DNA of 64,000 bases from JACCZX01 sp963801035 (GCA_963801035.1 CAWDDF010000007.1:248001-312000), one strand, 5' to 3'; counted from the first letter of the stretch, positions 8,634 through 18,009 are shown. Made by a program: numbers and translations. The notes: generated by a model from the sequence alone, not told the origin.

Positions 8634-9572
8634 TCAGGACGCGACCGCGCCATTCAATATGGAGCGCGCTTGCGCCGCGTCGTCACCGATCGCGGCCGAT
8701 AGGGCGCCAAGTGTGTCGTACTTTTGCTCATCGCGCAGTTTCTGGACGAACTCGACGCTGACGAGCCGACCATAGACGGCGTCTGCAAAGTCGAAAAGGT
8801 GCACTTCAAGCATCCACTGTCCTGCGTCGTCGAGCGTCGGGCGCAAACCGATACTGGCAACGCCGGCCACCGGACGTTCGGCAACGCCGTGCACCCGGAC
8901 GGCGAAAATCCCCTGCAGCGCGGGACGCGCGTGCTCGATCTTTAAGTTCAGCGTCGGAAACCCGAGGGATCGACCCAGCTTGCGTCCATGCAACACCCGG
9001 CCGCTGATCGTATAGCTGCGATCCAGCAGCGCCGACGCGCAGTGCAGGTCTCCGGCAGCGAGCGCCTGGCGTACCGCGGTACTCGAAACGCGCTCACCGT
9101 TGAGCAAAAGCGTCGGCATGACCTCAAGCTCGAAAGCGCCGTGCGCCGCGTAATCGGCCAGCAGGGCAGTGTTTCCGGCGCGCTTGGCGCCGAAGCGAAA
9201 ATCATCGCCGACCAGAAGCCATTTCATCTGGCAGTCGACAACCAAAACATCTTCGATAAACACGCGCGGCGGCAGCTGCGCGAAGCGGCGATTGAAGTGC
9301 ACAACGAACGTACGTTCGATACCGCTGCGCTCGAAGGCGGCCAGCTTGTCGCGCAGATTCGATACCCGGGGCGGTGCTCGCTCAGGCGCAAAGAACTCCC
9401 GCGGATGCGGCTCGAACGTCATCACTGCCGATGTCAGCGAGCGCGCTCGCGCAGCCGCGACGACGCGCGCCAGCAGCGCTTGATGGCCACGATGGACGCC
9501 GTCAAAGTTACCGACGGTCAGCGCGCATGGCGCACGATCGGCGGCGCGCGGAGCGCCGCGATAGACCTTCAT
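8634..9572 (-). CDS. ribF: Bifunctional riboflavin kinase / FMN adenylyltransferase
   Basis: This enzyme makes FMN and then FAD from riboflavin. The 312-residue protein opens with the FAD synthetase nucleotidyltransferase domain (TVGNFDGVHRGHQALL, then TFEPHPREFF). After SSTAVRQAL it has the C-terminal riboflavin kinase domain (GRKLGRSLGFPTLNL). It is the first gene of the minus-strand operon leading to ileS, lspA, coaBC and dut, the usual order in betaproteobacteria. FMN from this enzyme is the cofactor of CoaC downstream, and FAD serves FccB. The divergent purN gene starts 118 bases away. Confidence 0.95.
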   Translation of the reverse strand: MKVYRGAPRAADRAPCALTVGNFDGVHRGHQALLARVVAAARARSLTSAVMTFEPHPREFFAPERAPPRVSNLRDKLAAFERSGIERTFVVHFNRRFAQLPPRVFIEDVLVVDCQMKWLLVGDDFRFGAKRAGNTALLADYAAHGAFELEVMPTLLLNGERVSSTAVRQALAAGDLHCASALLDRSYTISGRVLHGRKLGRSLGFPTLNLKIEHARPALQGIFAVRVHGVAERPVAGVASIGLRPTLDDAGQWMLEVHLFDFADAVYGRLVSVEFVQKLRDEQKYDTLGALSAAIGDDAAQARSILNGAVAS

Positions 9573-9689
9573 AGCGGGCGGTTGATGCGATGCGAAAAAT
9601 GAGCGCGAAGTATACGGTCGGAGCGTGCATCGTCTTGATTTGTCGAACGTTTAAGAAGAGCGTGCAATCTGCGTCAGTACAATTGACGG

Positions 9690-10382
9690 GTGAAGAATCC
9701 AAGCGCCAGCAAGTCCAGGACAAAGCCCACCCCCAAGCCGATCGTCGTCGTCGTCTCCGGGCGCGGCAGTAATTTGCAGGCACTGCTCACACGCGCAGAA
9801 GCGGAGCGATGGTCTAGCGAGCTCGGCGCCAAAGTCGTTGCTGTCGTCAGCAGCCGGGCCGAAGCCGAGGCGCTGGCAGTGGCCCGCGCGCACGACGTGC
9901 CTGTTCATATTCTTCTGCCTGAACAATTTGGCTCGCGTTCTGCGTTTGACGAGGCCCTGGCTCGCACCCTTGATCGTTACGCGCCTGACCTGATCGTGCT
10001 GGCGGGCTTCATGCGCGTGCTGACGCCGGCGTTCGTGCGTCGTTACGCAGGACGGATGGTCAACATTCATCCGTCGCTTTTGCCCTCCTTCCCCGGCCTA
10101 GACACGCACCGACGGGCGCTCGATGCGGGTGTGCGCGTGCACGGGGCCACCGTGCATTTCGTGTCAGATGAGGTCGATGCCGGGCCGATCATTGCGCAAG
10201 CTGCGGTGCCTGTACACGCAGACGACGACGAAGCATCGTTGGCCGCACGCGTATTGCAGCAGGAGCATCGCTTGTTGCCGCAGGCGGTGCGGCATGTGCT
10301 CGAAGGTCGAGTGCGTTTTAGCGAACGCCGGGCAGTGCTGGTCGGTATTGAGCACGGCGAGTTATCCCTGTTGGCGTCATGA
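9690..10382 (+). CDS. purN: Phosphoribosylglycinamide formyltransferase
   Basis: It transfers a formyl group from 10-formyl-THF to GAR in purine synthesis. The 230-residue protein has the formyltransferase fold: the phosphate-binding GRGSNLQAL, the LAGFMRVL segment, the catalytic NIHPSLLPSFPG (Asn and His), and HGATVHFVSDEVDAGPII with the conserved catalytic Asp. The start is taken as GTG at 9690; the first ~14 residues are basic and not conserved, so a later start is possible. Its TGA overlaps the rsmB start as ATGA, indicating coupled translation. Confidence 0.92.
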   Translation: MKNPSASKSRTKPTPKPIVVVVSGRGSNLQALLTRAEAERWSSELGAKVVAVVSSRAEAEALAVARAHDVPVHILLPEQFGSRSAFDEALARTLDRYAPDLIVLAGFMRVLTPAFVRRYAGRMVNIHPSLLPSFPGLDTHRRALDAGVRVHGATVHFVSDEVDAGPIIAQAAVPVHADDDEASLAARVLQQEHRLLPQAVRHVLEGRVRFSERRAVLVGIEHGELSLLAS

Positions 10383-11825
10383 AGTCCGCTGCAGCCAAAT
10401 CTTCGAAGCGTGGGAGCCGTCAACGTTCCGAATCGGACCAGTTTCGATCTGGGCGATCGAACACCAAGCGTCGGAACGCCGGTGAGCGGCTGGAAAAAGT
10501 GTCGTCGGTATCCGCACCACTGCGAACGCGGCCTAACGAAATGGCGTCGTACACATCGGCGCGCATCACGTCGCTGGTCGTCGACTCGCTTACTGCAGCA
10601 TTTACTTCGATACTGAAATTTGACGGGCCCTCGGACGTTCTGCTATCGCGATTTTTCCGTCTGAACCCGTCACTCGGTCAGCGCGACCGTGGCTTGATTG
10701 CCGAGGCGGTGTTCTTTGCGCTGCGTCGCTACGCCAGCCTGGCGTGGTTGATGCAGCCGGCGCACCCTGCGCGCGCGGCGCGCTTTGCTGCGTTATTGAC
10801 ACTTGCGCGGCAGCACGGCTTGGAAGCGATTGACCAGCGTGCATTGCGCGGCGATGCGAGGGCGGTTGAACATGCGCTGGCAATTGATATAGCAAGTGCT
10901 CCGGCCGCCGTACAGGCGGAGCTGCCGGATTGGCTCTTCGCAGAGATCGAGCGGCAATACGACGATGCAGCGCCGCTGATCGATGCGTTGAAAGAAAGCG
11001 CGCCGCTCGATTTGACGAGTGAATACGATCAAGGCGGCGCGCCCGGAAGTCCTGGAAGAGCTTGCCGCGCACCATGTAGGAGCGGTGGCCACACCGTATG
11101 CGCCCGACGCCATACGGTTGTCGAGCAAGCCGGCGTTGACGAATTGGCCTGCGTATCGCGAGGGGCGCATCGAGGTGCAGGACGAGGGCAGCCAGCTAAT
11201 CGCTCGACTGCTGCAGCCGCGCCGCGGCGAAATGGTGGTCGACTTTTGCGCGGGTGCGGGCGGAAAGACGTTGGCATTGGGAGCGTTGATGCGTTCTACC
11301 GGGCGGCTTTATGCGTTCGACGTCAACGAGAGGCGGCTTGCCGGCCTTGGCCCGCGACTTAAGCGCAGCGGACTGTCCAACGTTCATCCGGTCGTGATTC
11401 GCAACGAATCCGATGTACGGGTAAAGCGACTGAACGGTAAGTGCGACCGCGTGCTGGTCGACGCGCCATGCTCCGGCAGCGGAACGCTGCGTCGGAACCC
11501 GGATTTGAAGTGGCGTTTCAGCGAAGCTGAGCTTCAGCGCGTCAACGGCTTGCAGCATTCAGTGCTCCGCGCGGCGGCACGATTGCTCAAGCCAGATGGC
11601 CGGCTGGTCTACGCGACATGTTCATTGCTGACGCAAGAGAATCAAGCCGTCGCCGAAGCATTTCTTGCGGAGCATCCCGACTTTCAGCTGGTGCCGGCGG
11701 CGACCGTATTGCGCGCCCAGTCGGTCGATGTCGAGCAGGCTGCGCGCTTCGCACCTTACTTCGTCATGCTGCCGCATGTTCACGGCACCGACGGGTTTTT
11801 CGCCGCCGTGTTTGAGCGCCGGTGA
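10379..11825 (+). CDS. rsmB: 16S rRNA (cytosine-5-)-methyltransferase RsmB, interrupted by one extra base
   Basis: The protein family runs through two frames. The first (10379 to about 11014) holds an Arg/Lys-rich head and the NusB-like domain (LSRFFRLNPSLGQRDRGLI). The second (about 11016-11825) holds the catalytic part: DFCAGAGGKTLALG for SAM binding, DAPCSGSGTLRRNP with the release Cys, and ATCSLLTQEN with the nucleophile. Removing the A at 11015 restores LDLRVNT, the conserved junction sequence of this family, and gives 481 residues. The enzyme methylates C967 of 16S rRNA. It is either a sequencing insertion or a true frameshift; conservation on both sides favours the former. Confidence 0.88.
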
Positions 11826-11832
11826 TCGGACA

Positions 11833-13200
11833 GTGAACCGACAAACGCTATTCGAAGAAGTTGTCCATGCGTTGCGCAACGATTTGCATGCGCCGCAGGT
11901 GTGGCAACTGGTGCTTATTGGTCTCGCGCTGCTCGGTGCGTGGTTCTATGCGCGGCACATTGAGCAGAGCGTTCGGGATCGCCTGGCTGCCGCGGCATCC
12001 GATAAACAGGGGGTGCGCGTCGATGTTCTTAAGTTTTCAATTGAAGGCTTTCGCCGCTTAGCTTTCCCCACTACGGCAACGCTACTGCTGGTCCTGGGAG
12101 GGCTAGCGCTCTCCTTTGCAGGCGTGTTGCGCTGGGAGCAAGCGCACCTATTGCGTCTCGCATTGTTGTTGCTTTGTGCAATGGCCGCGGTCCGACTGCT
12201 TGTTTACGCGTTGCGGCGTTCGTTACCGCGTGCCGCATGGATCGGTACCTTCGAGGTCGCCATCGGCCTAACGATCTGGATCTTCGTCGCACTGCATGTC
12301 ACCGGCCTACTCAACGACGTGATTGGCCATCTCGATGCGATTCGCTTCCCGCTCGGCAACACCGCGCTGACCCTGTGGGATGTCTTGGCCGGTGCCTTTA
12401 GCGTTGTCTTGACTGTTCTCGCAGCGCTGTGGGCTGGGTCGGTCGTCGAAGCGCGACTGATGAGAGCGGACTCGATCGCGGCGAACTCGCGCGTGGTCCT
12501 GGCGCGCTTAGTCAAGGCACTACTGACATTGCTTGCGGTATTACTGGCACTTTCGCTGACCGGCATTGACCTGACAGTGCTGTCGGTCTTCGGAGGAGCG
12601 CTGGGCGTGGGACTCGGGCTCGGCCTGCAACGTATCGCCAGCAACTATGTCAGCGGCTTCATCATCTTGCTCGATCGCAGCCTCTCGATCGGCGACATGA
12701 TTACCGTTGACAAGTTCCATGGCGCAGTGTCGCAAATCAACGCACGCTACACGGTGATGAAGTCGCTTGACGGTACCGAGACGATCATCCCCAATGAGAT
12801 GCTGGTGAGCACACCGGTCATCAATCACTCCTACAGCAATTCAACAGTGCAGGTCGTCGTCAAGCTGTCGATTGCTTACAGCGCTGACGTCGACCGCGCG
12901 CTGGAAATTTTGGTTGAGACGGCAACCGCCCAGCCGCGGGTGCTCGGCGACCCACCGCCGAGCGCATTCATTACCGGGTTCGGCGCTGACGGCATCGAGC
13001 TGCAGGTGGGTTTCTGGATCCGCGATCCGGAAGCGGGAAGCCTGCCGATCCGATCTGAAATTGCGCGCACAGTGCTGAAGCGATTTCACGATGCGGGGAT
13101 TGAAATCCCATTCCCGCAGCGCGACGTACGGATCACTTCGGTTTCGAATGCCGTGCCTTTGACAATCGTCCCGGGCGCTTCCGGTGGCGCCGGAAACTAG
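11833..13200 (+). CDS. Mechanosensitive ion channel of the MscS family
   Basis: A 455-residue inner-membrane protein starting at GTG 11833, 7 bases after rsmB. About five hydrophobic segments precede the MscS core. The pore helix is glycine-rich (GGALGVGLGLGLQRIASNYVSG), followed by the beta domain (DRSLSIGDMITV and TIIPNEML) and the alpha/beta cytoplasmic domain ending in an amphipathic IPFPQRDV strand typical of MscS. It probably gates small-solute efflux on hypo-osmotic shock. It is larger than E. coli MscS (286 residues), resembling the medium-sized paralogues with extra N-terminal helices. Confidence 0.9.
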   Translation: MNRQTLFEEVVHALRNDLHAPQVWQLVLIGLALLGAWFYARHIEQSVRDRLAAAASDKQGVRVDVLKFSIEGFRRLAFPTTATLLLVLGGLALSFAGVLRWEQAHLLRLALLLLCAMAAVRLLVYALRRSLPRAAWIGTFEVAIGLTIWIFVALHVTGLLNDVIGHLDAIRFPLGNTALTLWDVLAGAFSVVLTVLAALWAGSVVEARLMRADSIAANSRVVLARLVKALLTLLAVLLALSLTGIDLTVLSVFGGALGVGLGLGLQRIASNYVSGFIILLDRSLSIGDMITVDKFHGAVSQINARYTVMKSLDGTETIIPNEMLVSTPVINHSYSNSTVQVVVKLSIAYSADVDRALEILVETATAQPRVLGDPPPSAFITGFGADGIELQVGFWIRDPEAGSLPIRSEIARTVLKRFHDAGIEIPFPQRDVRITSVSNAVPLTIVPGASGGAGN

Positions 13201-13357
13201 GGCAATTGCTCGAAAAAGGCAGCGCTAACGCCGATTGCGAGCCTTTCGGGGCCGCGCACTGCGTACAATATGGTGCTGCATCCTTATGTGGTCGCTGAAC
13301 TATCCAGACGGCCGCGGTCTGAATTTGCCGCACCTGCCTTAATTACTAGGAACCTGA

Positions 13358-14557
13358 ATGTATCTGCTTGAATTCTTGGATGGTGGTCTGCTACAGCTAA
13401 ATTGGTGGCAGCTCATCGTGGCGGCGCTGGTGCTGACGCACATCACGATCGCGAGCGTGACGATTTTTCTACATCGCAGCCAGGCGCATCGCGCGCTTGA
13501 CCTTCATCCGGCGGCGGCGATGTTTTTTAGAGTGTGGCTATGGCTGACCACGGGCATGCTTACCAAGGAGTGGGTATCTATTCACCGTAAGCATCACGCT
13601 CGCGTTGAAACCGCCGAAGACCCGCACAGTCCGCAAACGCGCGGCATCAAAGCCGTGCTGCTGACTGGTTCCGAGCTCTACATGGAAGAGGCGAAAAACC
13701 TCGACACGCTATCGCGCTACGGTCATGGAACGCCGGACGACTGGATCGAACGCAATATTTTCTCGCGCTACACGTGGCAGGGCGTGGGATTGATGGTGGG
13801 CGCAAACCTGATCCTATTCGGTTTTGCGGGGCTCGCGATCTGGGGAATTCAGATGATGTGGATTCCGGTACACGCAGCCGGCATCATCAATGGCATTGGC
13901 CACTGGTGGGGATATCGCAATTACGACTCACCCGATGCCAGCACCAACATCGTGCCGTGGGGCATTTGGATCGGCGGCGAAGAGCTACACAACAATCACC
14001 ACACGTATCCGACCTCGGCGAAGTTTTCAACCAAGTGGCATGAGTTCGATATTGGCTGGGTCTATATCCGCGCGTTACAAGCGATGGGACTTGCGAAAGT
14101 CCTGCGCGTCGCGCCCAAGCCGCGGGTTGCCGAGCCCAAGCGATCGATCGATCTCGAAACGCTGCAGGCCGTCATCTCGAATCGCTACGATCTTTTGGCC
14201 AAATACGCCCGGTCGTTGAAAGTTGCGCACCGTGACGAGTTGCAAAAGCTTCAGCTATCCGAAGACGAGCACGCGCGCTTCGCACGCCTAAGGCGCGTAT
14301 TGCGCAAAGGCGACGTTTCGCAGCTGGCGACGCATGAGCAGCACTCGCTGTCGGACATGATGAAGCGCAGCCGCGTGATGAAGACGCTTGTAGAAATGCG
14401 CACAGAGCTGCTTGCCACCTGGGAGCGTTCTTCGGCGTCGCGCGAGCAGATGCTGACTCACTTACAGGACTGGATCCACCGCGCGGAAGCTAGCGGCATT
14501 CATGCGCTGCAGGAAGCCGCGCTCAGGATGCGCAGCTACCGGCAAGCGTCCGCTTAG
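13358..14557 (+). CDS. Fatty acid (acyl-CoA/phospholipid) desaturase, delta-9 type
   Basis: A 399-residue membrane di-iron desaturase. The three histidine boxes are present in the stearoyl-CoA desaturase pattern: HRSQAH (about residue 44), HRKHH (about 80) and HNNHH (about 211). Four hydrophobic segments are visible. The C-terminal 130 residues form a charged helical extension (ARSLKVAHRDELQKLQLSEDEH) not present in minimal desaturases. Such enzymes introduce a cis double bond into saturated acyl chains to adjust membrane fluidity. The gene is monocistronic: 157 bases of non-coding DNA precede it and a strong terminator follows. Confidence 0.9.
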   Translation: MYLLEFLDGGLLQLNWWQLIVAALVLTHITIASVTIFLHRSQAHRALDLHPAAAMFFRVWLWLTTGMLTKEWVSIHRKHHARVETAEDPHSPQTRGIKAVLLTGSELYMEEAKNLDTLSRYGHGTPDDWIERNIFSRYTWQGVGLMVGANLILFGFAGLAIWGIQMMWIPVHAAGIINGIGHWWGYRNYDSPDASTNIVPWGIWIGGEELHNNHHTYPTSAKFSTKWHEFDIGWVYIRALQAMGLAKVLRVAPKPRVAEPKRSIDLETLQAVISNRYDLLAKYARSLKVAHRDELQKLQLSEDEHARFARLRRVLRKGDVSQLATHEQHSLSDMMKRSRVMKTLVEMRTELLATWERSSASREQMLTHLQDWIHRAEASGIHALQEAALRMRSYRQASA

Positions 14558-14572
14558 CGTCTCTCACGCAAT

Positions 14573-14600
14573 AAAAAGCCCGGCAGCGCCGGGCTTTTTT
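14573..14600. terminator. Bidirectional terminator between the desaturase gene and rpmG
   Basis: A perfect 12-bp stem (AAAAAGCCCGGC with GCCGGGCTTTTT) around an AGC loop has a T-run on the plus strand and an A-run before it. It can therefore terminate the desaturase message and, on the minus strand, the rpmB-rpmG message, whose last stop is 16 bases away. Confidence 0.92.
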
Positions 14601-14615
14601 GTTTAAAAGTGTCAA

Positions 14616-14783
14616 TTACTTGAGCTTGATCTCTTTGTACGCGACGTGTTTGCGCGCGACCGGGTCGAACTTGCTGAACTGCAGCTTATCCGGCGTGGTC
14701 TTTTTATTCTTAGTTGTCGTATAAAAATGGCCGGTACCGGCCGTCGATTCGAGTTTGATTTTTTCGCGAGCGCCCTTGGCCAT
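14616..14783 (-). CDS. rpmG: 50S ribosomal protein L33
   Basis: A 55-residue ribosomal protein read directly from the minus strand: it begins MAKGAREKIKLEST and ends YKEIKLK. It has the L33 signature (TAGTGHFYTTTKNK, KFDPVARKHV) and lacks the CxxC zinc pairs, so it is the zinc-independent form. It follows rpmB by 20 bases on the same strand, the conserved rpmB-rpmG pair, and is terminated by the hairpin at 14573-14600. Confidence 0.95.
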   Translation of the reverse strand: MAKGAREKIKLESTAGTGHFYTTTKNKKTTPDKLQFSKFDPVARKHVAYKEIKLK

Positions 14784-14803
14784 CGTCGTACTCCTTACAG
14801 TTT

Positions 14804-15037
14804 CTAGATTTCGCCGCGCGCACGCAGGTCCGCCAAGACCACGTCGATGCCCAGCTTGTCGATCGTGCGTAACGCCGCGTTGCTGACGCGCAAGCGCACC
14901 CAGCGATTTTCACCTTCGATCCAGAAACGCCGATATTGCAGATTCGGCATGAACCGGCGTTTGGTCCGATTATTGGCGTGCGAGACATTGTTGCCTGTCA
15001 TCGGCCGTTTACCCGTCACCTGACACACGCGTGCCAT
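14804..15037 (-). CDS. rpmB: 50S ribosomal protein L28
   Basis: A 77-residue large-subunit protein with the L28 opening MARVCQVTGKRPMTGNNVSH and the conserved ANNRTKRRF segment. It is the first gene of the rpmB-rpmG pair, with a GGGAG ribosome-binding site close to the ATG and a good -10 box about 45 bases upstream. Confidence 0.97.
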   Translation of the reverse strand: MARVCQVTGKRPMTGNNVSHANNRTKRRFMPNLQYRRFWIEGENRWVRLRVSNAALRTIDKLGIDVVLADLRARGEI

Positions 15038-15081
15038 TGCTAACTCCCTTCAATTCGGGTGCAAATTGCGCAAAGCCGCGC

Positions 15082-15087
15082 AGTATA
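15082..15087 (-). promoter_or_regulatory. Probable -10 box of the rpmB-rpmG promoter
   Basis: On the minus strand this reads TATACT, 5 of 6 matches to TATAAT, about 45 bases before the rpmB ATG. No convincing -35 box is found at 16-18 bases, so only the -10 is annotated. Confidence 0.4.
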
Positions 15088-15107
15088 AAGGTTTGGCGAG
15101 GCGTGAG

Positions 15108-15782
15108 CTAGAGCAGCCCGCGCTCGGCAAACGATACCGTTGCAGAGCCGGCGACGATCAGATGATCCAGCACCTTTACATCGACCAGCGACAGCGCCTG
15201 CTTCAGGTTGGACGTCAACAATTCATCGGCGCGACTCGGCTCGGCGACACCCGACGGGTGGTTATGCGCGAAGATCATTGCTGCTGCGTTGTGCTTTAGC
15301 GCTCGCTTGACGACCTCACGCGGGTACACGCTGGTCTGGGTCAACGTCCCACGGAAAAGCTCTTCGGTCGCGATCAGCTTATTTTGCGAGTCCAAGTACA
15401 GCGCCATGAATACTTCATGTTCGAGTCGTGCCAGTGTGAGCCTCAGGTAGTCCCGCACCTTCCCGGGTGATGAAAGCACCGTGTCGCGCTTGACGTCTTC
15501 GTGCAGCGCCCGCCGGGCCAGTTCGAGCACAGCCTGCAACTGCGTGTACTTGGCGGGTCCAAATCCGCCGATTTCGGCCAGCGTTGCGGCATCAGCCGCG
15601 AACAAACCGTTGAGCCCGCCGAATCGCGCCAGTGCGTCGCGACCCAGGTCGATCGCAGATCGTCCGGGTGTCCCGGTTCGCAGGAACACCGCGAGCAACT
15701 CAGCGTCTGATAGCGCATGTGCGCCGCTTGCAAGCAAACGCTCGCGCGGACGTTCGCCTTCGGGCCAATCCTTGATCGCCAC
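15108..15782 (-). CDS. radC: RadC family JAB/MPN-domain protein
   Basis: A 224-residue protein with an N-terminal helix-hairpin-helix region (LAEIGGFGPAKYTQLQAVLEL) and a C-terminal JAB1/MPN domain. The metal-binding signature is HNHPSG followed by an Asp ten or so residues later (S-RAD). The family was named after a DNA-repair mutation that was later mapped elsewhere; its biochemical role is unsettled. It lies upstream of rpmB on the same strand and diverges from ispH with about 50 bases between them. Confidence 0.93.
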   Translation of the reverse strand: MAIKDWPEGERPRERLLASGAHALSDAELLAVFLRTGTPGRSAIDLGRDALARFGGLNGLFAADAATLAEIGGFGPAKYTQLQAVLELARRALHEDVKRDTVLSSPGKVRDYLRLTLARLEHEVFMALYLDSQNKLIATEELFRGTLTQTSVYPREVVKRALKHNAAAMIFAHNHPSGVAEPSRADELLTSNLKQALSLVDVKVLDHLIVAGSATVSFAERGLL

Positions 15783-15833
15783 GTGCGTGTCTCGACTAAA
15801 CTGGTTGCTGAGGAAGTGAAAGATCGTAGCGCG

Positions 15834-16790
15834 ATGTCCGAGCCGTTATCCAACGCGATGGAAGTGGTGCTGGCGCAGCCGCGCGGCTTCTGCGCGGGTG
15901 TGGATCGAGCGATTGAGATCGTCGAGCGAGCGCTGGCCGTACACGGAGCGCCAATTTATGTTCGTCACGAAATCGTCCACAACAAATACGTCGTCGACGA
16001 TTTACGAACCAAGGGCGCCGTGTTCGTCGACGAGCTTGAACAGGTGCCGACCGGTGCCATCGTCGTTTTCTCTGCGCACGGAGTTGCAAAGGTGGTGCAG
16101 CGCGACGCCCAGCAACGCGGCTTGCGCGTTTTCGACGCAACGTGCCCGCTGGTGACGAAAGTTCATGTTGAAGTGGCGAAACTGCGCGCCGCTGGACGCG
16201 AGATCGTGATGATCGGTCATCTTGGACATCCGGAAGTCGAAGGCACGATGGGGCAGTCCGAAGGCGGAATGCACCTGGTCGAAAGCGTCGGAGACGTTGA
16301 ACGGCTGCAGGTACGGTCCCCCGAACTCCTTGCCTACGTTACCCAGACCACGTTGTCCCTGGACGATGCGGCGGCGATCATCGCGGCGCTGAAGCGGCGC
16401 TTCCCGTCAATCGCCGAGCCCAAAAAAGCCGACATTTGCTATGCGACGCAAAACCGACAGGACGCGGTCAAGTTCATGGCATCGCAAGTCGATGTCGTGA
16501 TCGTCGTCGGCAGCGAGAATAGTTCTAACTCGAACCGGCTTCGCGAGGTGGCACAGAGGTTCGGCGTGCCGGCCTATCTCGTCGATGACGCGGATCAGCT
16601 TGACCCGGTGTGGCTGGAGAACCGGCGCAGAGTGGGCGTGACCGCCGGTGCGTCGGCGCCCGAAGTGCTCGTCACTGCGTTAATCGAGCGACTTAAGCAA
16701 CTGGGCGCTCGAAGCGTGCGCCCGCTCGACGGCGTGCAGGAAAAGGTTGTATTTCCATTGCCCAAGGGATTGAATAAGGCGGCGGCTTAG
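15834..16790 (+). CDS. ispH: 4-hydroxy-3-methylbut-2-enyl diphosphate reductase
   Basis: The last enzyme of the MEP pathway, making IPP and DMAPP with a [4Fe-4S] cluster. The 318-residue protein contains the three cluster cysteines in GFCAGV, DATCPLV and ADICYATQ, the conserved EIVHN and SAHGV segments, and the substrate-binding SSNSNRL motif. The ATG at 15834 was chosen because of the AGGAAG upstream, although a start at 15858 (MEVVLAQP) would also give a complete enzyme. It leads a plus-strand run continuing through a chalcone-isomerase-like gene, ogt, xerD and plsY. Confidence 0.95.
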   Translation: MSEPLSNAMEVVLAQPRGFCAGVDRAIEIVERALAVHGAPIYVRHEIVHNKYVVDDLRTKGAVFVDELEQVPTGAIVVFSAHGVAKVVQRDAQQRGLRVFDATCPLVTKVHVEVAKLRAAGREIVMIGHLGHPEVEGTMGQSEGGMHLVESVGDVERLQVRSPELLAYVTQTTLSLDDAAAIIAALKRRFPSIAEPKKADICYATQNRQDAVKFMASQVDVVIVVGSENSSNSNRLREVAQRFGVPAYLVDDADQLDPVWLENRRRVGVTAGASAPEVLVTALIERLKQLGARSVRPLDGVQEKVVFPLPKGLNKAAA

Positions 16791-16818
16791 AACAAGAAAC
16801 AGAAGACGGGAGACAGCA

Positions 16819-17406
16819 ATGACAAATCGGCGGCATCGGAACTTGATTGTCGGTTCACTACTCGGCCTGGCTGCGGCAACGGTGGCTGCACAGCCCCTGG
16901 AGCTCGAGGGACAAAAGTTCGAGCCCAGCGTGCAGGTGGGCGGACAAACCTTGAACCTGAACGGCGTCGGCTTGCGCAAGCGCGCGATCTTCAAGGTCTA
17001 TGTTGCGGGCCTGTACGTGCCACAGAAGAGCACGAATCCTGCGACGCTGATCAACGACAAAGGAGCGCGGCGTGTTTCGCTGCGAATGCTGCGTGACGTC
17101 GATGCCGGCAGCTTTATCGATTCGTTCAACGACGGCTTGAAGAACAACCTCAGTGAAACGCAGTTGACGGCACTAAAAACTCAGATCGACTCGCTCACCA
17201 CGACGTTGAAGTCGATTGGAGAAGCGAAAAAGGGCGATACGATTAACTTCGATTACACGCCCGACGGCGGTACACGAATCAGCGTCAACGGACAGCCGCG
17301 TGGCGACCCGATCCCGGGCGCCGATTTTTTCTCTGCGGTTTTGCGCATCTGGCTCGGCGAAAAGCCGGCCGACGAAGCGCTGAAGAAGGGAATGCTGGGA
17401 GCTTGA
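16819..17406 (+). CDS. Periplasmic chalcone-isomerase-like protein
   Basis: A 195-residue protein with a cleavable signal peptide (NLIVGSLLGLAAATVAAQ) and a chalcone isomerase-fold domain. Recognisable family features are the opening strand EGQKFEPSV, LNGVGLRKRAIFKVYVAGLYVP, the DAGSFIDSFNDG helix, and the C-terminal FFSAVLRIWLGEKPAD. Bacterial members of this fold are generally exported and have no established flavonoid substrate; the fold also occurs in fatty-acid-binding proteins. It sits 28 bases after ispH with a purine-rich ribosome-binding site. Function is unknown; lipid or hydrophobic ligand binding is only a possibility. Confidence 0.85.
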   Translation: MTNRRHRNLIVGSLLGLAAATVAAQPLELEGQKFEPSVQVGGQTLNLNGVGLRKRAIFKVYVAGLYVPQKSTNPATLINDKGARRVSLRMLRDVDAGSFIDSFNDGLKNNLSETQLTALKTQIDSLTTTLKSIGEAKKGDTINFDYTPDGGTRISVNGQPRGDPIPGADFFSAVLRIWLGEKPADEALKKGMLGA

Positions 17407-17409
17407 GCA

Positions 17410-17937
17410 ATGCCGGCCGCGCTCGATTCGCCATCACGTAATGCATCGGGCGCGACCGAAAGGTTCGATGCCATTGCGCGACTGCCGTTTGGTTTCATCG
17501 GCGTGCGTACGAACGAGGCGCAAGTCACGGAGATATGTTTTCTGCACGGTGCGGTGCATCCGAAAGCTGCTGCTAACGCATTGGCGCAACGCGTCGTCGA
17601 TCGACTTTTCGCTTACTGCGTCGATAGTTCAGCTCCGATCGATTTGCCGCTTGCCATTGAAGGAACCGATTTTCAGCGCCGGGTGTGGGAGCAGATCGCC
17701 TGCATTCCTGCCGGCTCGACCGCAACGTACGGTGAAGTCGCGCGCCGGTTGAACGCCGAGGCGCGCGCGGTCGGCCAAGCGTGCGGAGATAACCGCCTGC
17801 CGCTTGCAATTCCCTGTCACCGAGTCGTCGCGGCTTCAGGAATCGGCGGATTTGCGCATCATCGGGGCGGCGCCTACGAGGCGATCAAGCGCTGGCTGCT
17901 CTTGCACGAGGCCGGCGGCGAACTACGTCTGACGTGA
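17410..17937 (+). CDS. ogt: Methylated-DNA-[protein]-cysteine S-methyltransferase
   Basis: A 175-residue suicide repair protein that takes O6-alkyl groups from guanine onto its own cysteine. The active-site motif is PCHRVV. The helix-turn-helix DNA-binding part is FQRRVWEQIACIPAGSTATYGEVARRL, which has the expected finger-Arg region, and GGFAHHRGG is the C-terminal substrate loop. The N-terminal domain is divergent, as in Ogt rather than Ada. It begins 3 bases after the preceding stop, suggesting co-transcription. Confidence 0.92.
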   Translation: MPAALDSPSRNASGATERFDAIARLPFGFIGVRTNEAQVTEICFLHGAVHPKAAANALAQRVVDRLFAYCVDSSAPIDLPLAIEGTDFQRRVWEQIACIPAGSTATYGEVARRLNAEARAVGQACGDNRLPLAIPCHRVVAASGIGGFAHHRGGAYEAIKRWLLLHEAGGELRLT

Positions 17938-18009
17938 GCGCCGCCGGTGCGCATCGAGTATCGCGCAGCGCCCTGCACCGCAAACTGGGACGTTGAGCGA
18001 GTGGGCACG

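Noticed and set aside
9677..9682. TACAAT as -10 box for purN
   Set aside because: It lies only 7 bases before the GTG and lacks a spaced -35; a transcript from it would be nearly leaderless.
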